Shown: positions 27,775 through 38,391 of the stretch, piece after piece
Layout of the letters: every line of letters starts with the position of its first letter
How positions within the stretch are numbered: position 1 is the first letter of the stretch
Assembly (NCBI GenBank): GCA_049999765.1
Contig: JBNGIQ010009458.1
Span: 62,001-126,000 of the forward strand
Source of the DNA: Phaeoceros laevis
Lineage: Eukaryota > Anthocerotophyta > Anthocerotopsida > Notothyladales
Direction of reading: 5' to 3'
Length of the DNA: 64,000 bases
Notes under the pieces: model-generated
What the model was told of the DNA's origin: nothing
Databases searched by the model: none
The model's input: only the letters and a program-made list of their open reading frames with translations
Program-made: the position numbers and the translations under genes

Positions 27775-28291
27775 ACCAGACAGTAGCTATGACTTTTTGG
27801 CTGACTCACAGATATCAGCTTAACGTCTACCATTGAATACGGAGTTTACCAAAAAGCGGGAGAAGAGTCAAATCTTCGATCTTAAGATCCGAAAGCAGCC
27901 CTGCGCAAGCAGTTTGAATAATGCAATGGCCGTCAATTTCAAAAGAGTTCGTGGCTTCTTGCAAAACCAGCTGCTCTAACTGAAGACCTAATAGAGGTCA
28001 GGACTCGAACAATCTGCTTCCAGAAGATGCAATGGCAAGGAATCTGCTTGCCCTTGTTCATCAAAGGGAGTGAGGAATCTTTCTGTGTCAAACGACCAGC
28101 TACGAGAAGACTGAGGGAGTGACGAGTGACCAAGGCTTGCAAATAAACAAGGTCATCACAAAACGTCTTTTATTCCTACCGAACCGGCGATCAAATAAAC
28201 CCCTGCCGACAACTATAAAAGCTCCAACAGAAGACAACGCCAAGCACGGGCGAGGCTCTATTGTTGTGCATTGAAGCAGCAACCTGGCGGC
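27775..28291. promoter_or_regulatory. Shared intergenic region of divergent UBP27 and LIP1
   Basis: About 520 bp separate the two start codons on opposite strands, so both promoters must lie here or in 5' UTR. I see no convincing TATA box. Confidence 0.45.
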
Positions 28292-29796
28292 ATGTTTGGA
28301 CGAGGATCGATCCTTCTGGCAGGCAGGCGAGTTTGGGGTGTGGTGCAGAAGCATACCTCAGACGTCGGTAGTCATGCGGAAAGAATCGGCCATGCATCGG
28401 GTGCGAGGCCGAGGGGTCTGTCGAGCATTGCCGGGGAGGCATCTGGTCTGGCCGCTCTGAGGGAGCGGCTTGCTAGCGGTGACGTGCCCGATTTGATGGA
28501 TTTTGTGAGCCGGTCTCAGCAACTGGAGGGCTACTCTGTGGAGGTTGGAACAAAAAAGGATCCCAAGCCCAAACCTTCGTGGATGAAGCGTGTGATTCCT
28601 GGGGGAGACAAGTATACTGCTATCAAGGCTCAGTTGAGAGAGCTGAATCTGAACACGGTGTGTGAGGAAGCCAAGTGCCCGAATATTGGGGAGTGCTGGA
28701 GTGGTGGTGAGACTGGCACAGCCACTGCCACAATTATGATTTTAGGAGACACCTGTACTCGTGGATGCAGGTGTGGCTCAGCATGTTCGGCTGGTTCCGG
28801 TCCGATCTACCTTCGCTCCGCCATGTTGGTAACCGCTAGCTTGGTGATTGTGCAGATTCTGTGCTGTGAAAACATCTCGTGCGCCGCCTCCTCCCGACCC
28901 CGAGGAGCCCAGGAAGGTGGCAGAAGCTATTGTGGCCTGGGGCCTTGACTATGTGGTGCTAACAAGTGTGGATCGGGATGACATGCCGGATCAAGGGAGC
29001 AACCATTTCGCTGAAACTGTTAGGCTGTTGAAAGATCGAAAGCCTTCAATGCTTGTCGAGGCTCTTGGTAAGCACATCTTCCTGGAGGTGTAGGGATCTG
29101 CCCCATTTTGTCACAACCTTGTCCTGGCTTTCTTGCTCTCTGTCGTGTTTTGAGCTTGTTTATGTCGTTTCTTTTGCAGTTCCAGATTTTCGTGGGGAGA
29201 AAGACTGCGTTGAAAGAGTCGCTTTGTCCGGCCTTGATGTCTTTGCGCACAATGTTGAGACAGTTGAAGAGCTCCAAAGTAGTGTCAGGGACCACAGAGC
29301 AAATTTCAGACAATCTATTGATGTGCTCAAGATGGCCAAGGCCGTGGCTCCATCTGGTACCTTGACCAAGACATCTATTATGCTTGGTTGTGGTGAGACT
29401 GCCTCTCAAGTTATCCGAACAATAGAGAAGCTCAGGGAAGCTGATGTGGATGTTGTGACATTTGGTCAGTACATGCGACCAACAAAGCGACACATGCCTG
29501 TTTCGGAGTATGTCACTCCGGAGGCATTTGAAGAGTATAGGAGAATTGGCATGGAAATGGTAAGGAGGAATGATGCAGTTTTTCAATATTATGAGAGTAG
29601 CAGAGTATGTTGTCAGGTGAGTTGGGAAATCCCGAGCGCGCTCAATTGTTTCTTGTTTGCTTAAAACGTGCAGGGTTTCAAGTATGTTGCATCAGGGCCA
29701 TTGGTGAGGTCCTCCTACAAGGCCGGAGAATACTTCATAAAAAATATGCTGGATAGCAGCAGGGAAAAACTGAAGGTTGCCTCTGGTCTTGCGTAG
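28292..29796 (+). CDS. LIP1: Lipoyl synthase, mitochondrial type
   Basis: Four exons, 28292-28770, 28856-29067, 29180-29559 and 29674-29796, give 397 aa. This radical-SAM enzyme inserts two sulfurs into octanoyl-E2/H proteins to make lipoate for pyruvate, 2-oxoglutarate and glycine decarboxylase complexes. The auxiliary [4Fe-4S] cysteines are in [18 protein letters not shown] (Cys124, 129, 135), the radical-SAM cysteines in [10 protein letters not shown] (155, 159, 162), and the C-terminal cluster-binding Ser in [13 protein letters not shown]. The basic, Ser-rich N-terminus fits a mitochondrial presequence. [14 protein letters not shown] and [16 protein letters not shown] stretches resemble mitochondrial LIP1 more than plastid LIP1P. 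The motif RGCRFC is split by intron 1. The ATG at 28292 starts the transit peptide; no upstream in-frame ATG is visible. Confidence 0.95.
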
Positions 29797-32700
29797 TGTA
29801 CCTGTGAGCCACCAGTGCTGTGCAAGTTTTCAGTGAGGGGCCCAAGGCTGACTCTTACCATTCTGAAATCACGTCGCCCGCTCATTATTCTCGTACTATA
29901 GCTGTACTATAGAGCATAGCTTGTACTTGTATATATCATGTTCTAAGTGAGACCGTCGATTCAAGGAGGGGAGGCAACAAAGCTCTGCCCCGGGAGTAAG
30001 GGATAGGAAGTGCTTGGTGGTGAGGTGGTTAATCATTCTTTTTTCTCTTTTTTTTTTTCAATTTTGTGTTCTGCAGAGCAGACCATGTTAATCATTCTTT
30101 TATGGAGTTCATTTTGGATAAAGAAATGGATCATGGAACACCAACGCTACGACAATAAGTCGGGTAATTGTGCAGAGTTTGATGAGGCTTAACTCACAGT
30201 TGGAGGACTTTGATGAAGGTGCTGCCTCTTGACAGTCTTGCAGGTCACGACTCTGACGTGCTGGTTACAAACAGAAGAGGTGTCACGGCCTTCATTTTGA
30301 TGCTGTTGCTTGTTGTCTCATTTAGATTCACGCAACTGCAGAAATGCATCGCACCCAGTTAGAAAAGGCTGTTGGAGCCAGTGTGTAACTACCAGACTAC
30401 TCCTAGTACTACAGCTTCAAGGTTCATTGTTCATGGCCTGGTGGCCTGGTTGCAAGCGTGCCTGAGAATATCCCTCTCAACGGGTGTACTTTCAACAGGA
30501 CGCCGGTTGCTCGAAAGGATTCCACAGCAGCGGAGCAGCTTGGCACCAACTTCAGCAGGAACACAGTGCCAGTTGTTATGTGGTCATCAATGTGAGATCT
30601 ATCCAGCAAGGGCATGCCATCATCCACAGGTGCCCTGTGTCCCAAGTCATGCAAAGTCGCGTAGCTTGTTGTGCGGCTTTGTACCAGCAGACGAGCAGTG
30701 GATTTCCATTGCACTACCTGCTCATTGATGGGAAATGCTACACCTACCTCAGCTGCTTTAGGATGCAAGCCCAGCTAGATGAGCAAATGCCACTTGGATA
30801 CTTGAAAGGTGCGTCAGCACTCTCGTGGGGGTCAAGGCATATCCCTCTCAGGCTGGGACAGGAACTAACAGGAATCGTTGGCACTTTGGTGGTAGACAAG
30901 GACGGGCAGCTAACATTCTTGCTCAGCACGGCTGTCCAATGTCCATAACAACTTCTCTCTCAGTCTGCTTTGCAGGCGCTGGATCGAGGAAGGATAAAGA
31001 CAGGCCCTGGTCCACACGAATTGCACCGTGAAGATTTTCGTCCACCTGGTCCTTTTGCTTTGTTTCGTATAAGAGGCCTGTCTGTTCACTAGCTCACCAT
31101 GGTAGATGTACAGTAGTGCCTCTGATTTCGCACAAACAGGCCTGCAGTGACGCTAATGAAATGAATGCGGCGGGGATTACAACAGCTCTAACTCGGTACG
31201 GCACGCGCGCTGTCGCTATGATGCCGCCAAGTGCTATAGCCCTGGCTCGTACCCCTTGCCTACCTCGCTTCCTGTCACTTGGTTGTTGCCCGTCTGCCCG
31301 TCGGGGTCGTGACGGCCTGGTCGTCTCACAGACTTGTCCTTCATAAGCAGGTGAAAGCACCGTGAGGAGGTTAAATGCCCGTCTAATCATCCGTTAACCC
31401 TTAAGAGCCCAACCGGACAAAAATGTCCCGTTGGGTCCCCCAAGACGATACTTTCTCCTGTGAGAAAAAATATTTTATTGCTTTATATGGTATTGTTAGA
31501 AAGGTGACGTCGTGCTGATGCCGATCCGCCTATCAGCTTCTTTATTTGAGGCCATGGCTGGCGGCCAGCAAGCAAGAATCCTCCAACGGGTGCTGACGGC
31601 CCCGTTATGGGGTCGTCGCCCCCGGGAAAGCCTAGCCGCGTGAGTAACGGGCGTTTCGGTGCGTTTCGGTGCCTGGGCATTTAAGGGGTTAAGCTTCGAA
31701 GCGGGAGAAGTGGTCTGTTAGCCACGACGCACGAAATCTCGGGTCGGGGAGGAGATCACGGGCCGGGTTTCCCAAATGGCGCGTCTCTCTCACGACCTCA
31801 GCTTTAAATGCTGTTAATGGCGACCTGCTCTTCCTCGCCCCGCACTTGCCCTTGCCATTCCCGCGCCTGCGGACCGCTCCGCTCCTACGCGCTAGTGCCG
31901 CTCTCTGCCTCCGATGGCCTAGATGCATTTGCGCCTCTGCGGTAAGATTGCAGGCCTAGTTCCATTTTTTTGCTGCCGTATGACTGTGGCTCCAGGCTGA
32001 TTGATGAGCACAGGAATGTGCAAACTGTTTCTAGAGGAAGCCATGCTAGATCTGGTTGAGGGAAGGTGGAGGCGGGGAGGGGGAGAGAGACGAATTGGTG
32101 TGTTTAGTGGGAGCGGGGGAAGCGCTGCGCGCTCCCTAGATCTGTTGGTCAAATTGTTCTCCAGCCTGGGCAGATGGCTGGCAATTGTGTTTCAAGAGTT
32201 TATGTGCCCCTTCCTTTCTGCCATTGCGCCTTGGCCGCTGGTTCATCCTTTGCTGTTTGCCATGTTTTTGCCGATGCTTCTTGTTCGCATTTGCGTGCCC
32301 CGCTAGCGCGTTGAAATTGAGGACGGATTAGCGGTTCGTCGGTCTTTGTTTTCTGCCTGCATTTAGTGGCAGTGGTTTCCTCTCTAACTTGTCTGGACAA
32401 TCTGTTCTGGCCAAGTCCGTATTAGGTAGGTTTGCCTCGACGCGTTGGGACTGGAGAGGAAATTTACTTCTAGACATTTTTTCTGCTTCCATCCGCTCAT
32501 GGGACAAGGACATATCTGTATGTGCTCGCATTCAGGAATAGACATCTTGCCTGAGAAGATTAGAAATTCCTTCGCAAGAATTTGAATATGTAGCGCGTGG
32601 ATCACTGGCAGAGTGGAGGGCAGGAATTGTCCCTGGGGGGGGCGGCAGGCAGTGGCTCTGTTCGCTATCTTCTCCATATGTCGTTGCGGAATTGTGGTGA

Positions 32701-32934
32701 AAGCTGGAGCTAGCTGAGTCCCTGCTGTTTGTAGGATCATCTACATGGTTCTTGTCGCGCGAGCTTTTGAAGCCTCAAGCTTCCAAACCTCATGACGCAG
32801 TCAAAACTGCAGGACACTGACTCGGTTTCTGGTTTCCTGTTGTGGCTACAGATTAGGTGGAGATCCTGCTTCAGCTGTTGTTGGACAGTAGTGTTCTTGA
32901 TAAGAGTTTGCGGTTGTGACGACAGTGGTCATCA
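29797..32934. other. Intergenic, with one MITE
   Basis: About 3.1 kb without a gene I can support. ORFs at 30372-30948 overlap on both strands and lack motifs. The piggyBac-like MITE lies at 31398-31688. The last few hundred bases are the GPAT promoter and 5' UTR. Confidence 0.5.
31398..31688. mobile_element. piggyBac-like MITE (291 bp) with TTAA target duplication
   Basis: TTAA at 31394-31397 and 31689-31692 flank the element. The left end CCCTTAAGAGCCCA is matched by the inverted right end CCCCTTAAATGCCCA, one extra C and two or three differences apart. CCC-starting termini inside duplicated TTAA are the hallmark of the piggyBac superfamily. There is no coding capacity. Just inside the left terminus, 31408-31435 forms a near-perfect hairpin (CCCAAC.GGACA / TGTCC.GTTGGG). 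Confidence 0.75.
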
Positions 32935-34677
32935 ATGTACTCGGGATCAGAATTTGGGGCTGGGAGCATGAATGGGAGGATGAGAGAACCAACTGATCCT
33001 GCAGCGGAAGAAGCTCTGCTTCGTAACGCGCAGAGGCAGCCGTTCCCGTTCGTTGAAAATTGCAGTACTCAAGGACGCTCCTCCCAGACTGTGGTATCTG
33101 ACTTGGATGGAACTTTGCTCCGATCCGACAGCTCTTTCTCGTATTTCATGCAAGTCGCCTTTGAAGCTAGCGGTATCATCCGCTCCTGGATTCTGTTGAC
33201 GCTGGCGCCCTTGGTCTGGTTCCTCTACCATTATGTCTCTGAGGCTGCCGGAATTCAGGTCCTCATTTTTGTGGCCTTCGCTGGACTGCGGGTGAGGGAT
33301 ATCGAATCCGTAGCAAGAGCTGTGCTTCCCAAGTTTTATGCCGACGATGTGCACAGCGAGTCTTGGAATGTTTTCAACTCTTTCCAGAGACGCATCCTTA
33401 TCACTGCGAACCCGCGCATCATGGTGGAGCCCTTTGCCAAGGACTATTTGGGTGTAGAACATGTTATTGGCACAGAGCTTGAGCTGAAGAAGGTCTGGGG
33501 TCGGGATTACTATACTGGATTGGTATCGAAGCCTGGTGTGATGGTTGGGATCACCAAGGAGGTTGCGCTGAGACAGCATCTGGGTGACACTGTTCCAGAC
33601 GTAGGGCTTGGTGACAGGCCCACAGACTTCGCATTTATGAGGATGTGCAAGGTGAGCCTGCTGAGAGGTGACGACAATTGTTTTGGTTCTGATAGAATTT
33701 GCTTTATATGTAAAATGTTTGAGGGCTGAGAACGGATTTTGGTGGCGTTGCAGGAAGGATATCTTGTGCCCAAGGATAAGAAAGTTCCCGTTGCCCGTAC
33801 TTTGTGTAAGACCATGTACTTTCACGATGGCCGCCTGGTGCGCCGTCCTGAGCCTCAGGTGGCCCTGGTAACACTCCTGTGGTTGCCGATTGGATTTGTC
33901 CTTGCATTGGTGAGGATACTAGTTGCCACCAATGTGCCACGGAGCTGGGTTCCCACGGTTTACAAGCTGCTCGGCATCCGCTTGTTTGTGAAGGGCACTC
34001 CACCTCCACCTATTCGAGAAGGCCCTGGCTCAAGGGGCATCCTCTTCGTCTGCACACATCGCACACTTTTGGACCCCGTTTTCCTTTCTGTGGCTCTTGG
34101 TCGACATGTGACAGCGGTGACCTACAGCATCAGTCGGGTCTCGGAGGTGTTGTCGCCCATCAAGACAGTCCCTCTGACGAGAAATAAGGAAGCGGATGCT
34201 GCCAGTATCCAAAAACTGCTCAGCGAAGGAGATGTTGCGATTTGCCCTGAGGGGACCACCTGCAGGGAGCCCTTCCTCTTACGGTTTAGTGGTCTGTTTG
34301 CAGAGTTGTCAGACCAGATTGTACCTGTGGCCATGACAAACAGGCAAAGTATGTTTCATGCCACAACTGCAAGGGGCTGGAAGGGGATGGATCCTTTCTT
34401 CTTTTTCATGAATCCGATCCCAATGTACCAAGTCACTTTCTTGGAGAAACTGTCTCCTTCCCAGCTCAAGGGAGCCAAGTACACAGATGCCGACGGAAGA
34501 GAGAGGGAGTTGACATCGTATGATGTGGCCAATAACGTCCAAAGGCTGCTGGCAGCTGCTTTGGGATTTGAGTGCACTCGACTCACCAGGAAGGAGAAAT
34601 ACAACGCCCTTGCCGGAAACGACGGGTCCGTTTCCCCGTCGACCAGGAAGGTGGGAGCATCGGCTGTCGGAAGCTAG
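32935..34677 (+). CDS. GPAT: Glycerol-3-phosphate 2-O-acyltransferase, GPAT4/6/8 clade (copy 1)
   Basis: Two exons, 32935-33651 and 33754-34677, give 546 aa. Plant sn-2 GPATs of this clade make 2-monoacylglycerol precursors of cutin in the ER. The N-terminal HAD-phosphatase domain keeps motif I ([12 protein letters not shown], residues 53-64) and the [16 protein letters not shown] region, so dephosphorylation of the lysophosphatidate product is likely. [17 protein letters not shown] lies between them. Acyltransferase blocks: THRTLLDP (His341), [32 protein letters not shown] and IVPVAM. Several hydrophobic segments fit ER membrane anchoring. It shares the intron position after the MCK codon with the second GPAT at 56 kb but lacks that copy's other two introns. 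The ATG at 32935 follows a long upstream leader. Confidence 0.94.
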
Positions 34678-35694
34678 CCATCTAGCTTGCCGAGTGATTT
34701 TGGGTGCCCATACGAGTTAAATTTCTGGGGACCAGATCGATCAGATGGGTTGATGGCTCACGGAGTACTCGTCTGCTTCGTCAACGCGTTCACGGATTTC
34801 CTGACTGTGGTCTTGCAACCTACTGCTGCCAATTGGGGTAGCTTTGTGTAGTTGAGAAGTGCAATATGGCTGCTTTTGTGTAGCAAATGGAAGTATAGTG
34901 TGCTGCACCGCAGTGTAGCTCATGATCAGATGTGAACGGATTTCTCGTTGTAAATACACGGAAACAGACAGCGATTTTCAGAGTCGCTCTGTCTTGTGTG
35001 TCTCCCACCATGTTGATATACGAAAGCCCTTGCCCACAAACATTCGGTTACATTGACGCCATGCCTGATTTGTTGCGTTGTTCTCTGCCATGCAGTCTCG
35101 ACTAACCAAAAATGTGAGAGAGCTTCCAAGGTTAGAATTGAATACGGTTTCTCACCGATCCTACGAACAGGCACGAAGCACAAGTCGATAGCACTAGCTA
35201 TAGACTACAACGATGGTGGAAAATTGGGACGAAGCTGCTGTCTGGTTCACGAGCGCTTTGTTGAGAGGCAGCACCGACGGACAGTGATGAGGCACGTGAA
35301 CTGCGACCCTTGGCAGTTCCAAGGCAAAGTGCGGCTGCTGGCAGCACATACGCTTTTCTCTTGGAGGCTTCCGCAATCGGGTGCTGGCACGGATCACGTT
35401 GCGCGCAAGTGACGAGCTATGCTGGACGAGGAGCTTAGACATCCATGTGCATCCGTCACAGTCCTGGGAGCGTGATCTCCTTCACTACCTCCAAGACCCA
35501 CAGACGGGACCCGGGACGCTATGTCGTTTCGGATCGTGGCAGGATCACAGGCTTGTTTCCTTCACATCTGCCAATGCTTTCACTTGCAGCCAGTTTGCTT
35601 TCCCCTACGAACGACAGTTTGTATTAGGCCAGGGATGTGTCTGGTGCCTAGTTGCCGATGCGTCCCTGTCTGGTGAATCTGGACACAGGACGCA
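34678..35694. other. Intergenic between GPAT and the FYVE-SYLF gene
   Basis: No gene seen. Overlapping short ORFs on both strands are unsupported. The 3' UTR of GPAT and the promoter/5' UTR of the next gene lie here. Confidence 0.5.
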
Positions 35695-37574
35695 ATGGAG
35701 GTTGTCGACCTGGCTGTTGGTGTTGCGCTGACAGCGCCCGGTGCAGACAAGGACACGTCCTTTCGAGAGGACCAGCCAGCACACTCGGCAACCCTATTAG
35801 CTGCATCTGTGGATGAAGTTGCTCGCTGCGAGACCCCGTCCGCCGACGACTCTGGCGCCTGGGTCAGGGTATCACGTGCCTGTGAAGAAGATGCAGCAAC
35901 ATTGCAGGAAAGCTTTCACAAGAAAGTGGCCTTCACGGAACCTTTGGACACCAGTCCCACTGCTGCCAAAGGAAAACTGTGGACTGCTCTGAGGAGCACA
36001 TTCTCAGCAGGGGGTAGTACGGGGGTAGCTGAAAGCGAGGGCCGGCAAGTCGCCAATTCGGCATCTCCAGCGGATGGGGAAAAGGCCCAACCTCCCAAGG
36101 CATGTTTCAGCCATGCCCTCACTTGCACGGAAGAAGTGCCGACGGCCTTCAGAGGCATCCTTGATGCAGAACCCCCGCAGTGGATGCCTGATAGCTCTGC
36201 CTTCGCTTGTATGCAATGCGGGGAGGCATTTCGGCCTCTCAGTTGCGGCAGGCACCATTGCCGGTTTTGTGGAGGGCTGTTTTGCCGTTCTTGCTCAAGT
36301 GCCAGGTGCTTGATGCCTGTCAGATTCCGGTGCAGGGATCCGCAGCGGGTATGTGACAGTTGTTACGAGAGGCTGGAGCCAGTGCAGTCTGCACTCGTGA
36401 CCACTGTCAGCTATGCCTCCCAAGTTGCCACACATGATGTGACCGACCTGAGCTGCATGAGGGGATGGTTAAACAGCCCTGTTGGGCTGTCAATGCAGCA
36501 AGAGATCTATAAGGCCACTAATACTCTGCGGCATTACACCCAACAGGTGCTGCTCCTTGTGCCCCAACTGACCTCGCTAGATTCCTATCTGTAATGGACA
36601 TGCTTTGCACGTGATATCATGTGTTTGGTCATCGGCATACACATTGATGCACTGGGTATCATTCGTCCCCAGATGCAGTGGCGCAATGTGACAGTTCTTT
36701 AAGATGAGTTCGGGCAATCCTTAACTGCTACAGATTGGAATGCTAGAGCCAGAGAAATCCATCCCGGACTCTGTGTTGCGAGGGGCAAAAGGGCTTGCCA
36801 TCATCACAGAGATTAAAGCTGGGATAATAGTGACATACAAGGTGGGGACTGGGCTTGTTGTTGCTCGAAGGGTGGATGGTACCTGGTCTTCGCCATCAGC
36901 AATTGTGTCATGTGGCCTTGGTTGGGGCCCTCAGGTAAATAGATCTGACCCGGTTTGTACTCGTGAGGCCCCACCTTTCTTTCCAGGTTTACACCATCCG
37001 TATTCAACCTGTCTGAGGTTGACCTTGTAATCCTGGTCTCATATGACAGGTCGGTGGCGAGCTAACGGATTTCATCATTGTGTTGCAAACCAAGAGGGCA
37101 GTCAAGGCTTTTGGAGGCAGAGTCCATTTGTCCATGGGTGCTGGCCTGAGTGCAGCAGTTGGGCCTCTAGGCAGAGTGGCAGAGGCAGATCTCAGAGCTG
37201 GCGACGGGGGTGCTGCTGCCTGCTACACCTACAGCTTTAGCAAAGGTTTTTTCCTAGGATGGTGTTGAATCTGTTCACATGGATGCCCATGAACATCTAT
37301 GAGAACCACTTTTCTTTCTCACCGCATCGTCGGCTTATGAACTCCGCCTTATCAGCCTTTACTTTGTGCTGATTCAGGAGCATTTGTAGGATGCTCGTTG
37401 GAAGGCAATGTGGTTGCAACCAGGTATGCTATCAATACAAACTTCTATGGCGACCCTTGCGTCACGGGGCAGGATATTCTTTTTGGGCCTGTGCCCAGAC
37501 CGAAGGCTGCGGCACCGTTATACTCTGTGCTGAACGCCCTGTTCGAGAAGGTAGATGTCCAGGCCGAATCATAA
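35695..37574 (+). CDS. FYVE zinc-finger plus SYLF (DUF500) domain protein
   Basis: Four exons, 35695-36546, 36734-36934, 37050-37245 and 37378-37574, give 481 aa. The FYVE finger (residues 163-227) has WMPDSSAFACMQCGEAFRPL, the phosphoinositide-binding GRHHCRFCGG and closing CDSC. The SYLF domain occupies the C-terminal 200 residues: GAKGLAIITEIKAGIIVTYK, DGTWSSPSAIVSCGLGWGPQ, GGELTDFIIVLQTKRAVKAF, HLSMGAGLSAAVGPLGR and FSKGAFVGCSLEGNVVATR. SYLF proteins (SH3YL1, Ysc84 and plant FYVE-DUF500 proteins) bind phosphoinositides and actin-linked endocytic machinery, and FYVE targets PI3P on endosomes. An endosomal membrane role is therefore likely. The first 160 residues are low complexity. The ATG at 35695 opens the first exon. 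Confidence 0.92.
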
Positions 37575-37991
37575 ACATCTGAGAACACCCCAGAACTGAA
37601 TGGAGCTATCGAGTTTTCAACTTCTCGTAGTATTTCTTGTGCTATTGTTGTAATTTCTGGAGTATTGGCTCACTCAACTTCTTGTACTATTGCTGTAATT
37701 TTGGACTATTGGCATGAGGTCCCATATGGCAAGAAATGATATCTGCAAAAAGATTTGGAATTTTATTGCTAGGTTCTAGGTTTCCTTGCAACTACAAGCC
37801 TCCTTGGAAGGTACTTTTGGCTATCTATCCCACAGATTTTGTCTCTATTTATAGATTGAAGTATAGTTAGTTGTGTCAACTTGTGTGTAATGAGTATATT
37901 CAAATTACTTCCATAGAAATCCTTGAGTCGACCACCATCTTGATTGTCTAGGTACAAATGTATTGTTTCATAAAATTTAATGGTAGCTTGG
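37575..37991. other. AT-rich flank before an assembly gap
   Basis: 3' UTR of the FYVE-SYLF gene plus AT-rich DNA with two similar CAACTTCTYGTA...TATTGG blocks near 37619 and 37675. No gene seen. Confidence 0.5.
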
Positions 37992-38391
37992 NNNNNNNNN
38001 NNNNNNNNNNNNNNNNNNNNNNNNNNNNNNNNNNNNNNNNNNNNNNNNNNNNNNNNNNNNNNNNNNNNNNNNNNNNNNNNNNNNNNNNNNNNNNNNNNNN
38101 NNNNNNNNNNNNNNNNNNNNNNNNNNNNNNNNNNNNNNNNNNNNNNNNNNNNNNNNNNNNNNNNNNNNNNNNNNNNNNNNNNNNNNNNNNNNNNNNNNNN
38201 NNNNNNNNNNNNNNNNNNNNNNNNNNNNNNNNNNNNNNNNNNNNNNNNNNNNNNNNNNNNNNNNNNNNNNNNNNNNNNNNNNNNNNNNNNNNNNNNNNNN
38301 NNNNNNNNNNNNNNNNNNNNNNNNNNNNNNNNNNNNNNNNNNNNNNNNNNNNNNNNNNNNNNNNNNNNNNNNNNNNNNNNNNNNNNNNNNN
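37992..38391. other. Assembly gap (400 N)
   Basis: A run of 400 N. The reading frame drawn through it is meaningless. Confidence 1.

Noticed and set aside
30372-30948. Overlapping ORFs of 114-154 codons on both strands
   Set aside because: None shows a recognisable domain or splice logic; they may be decayed sequence, but I cannot support a gene.
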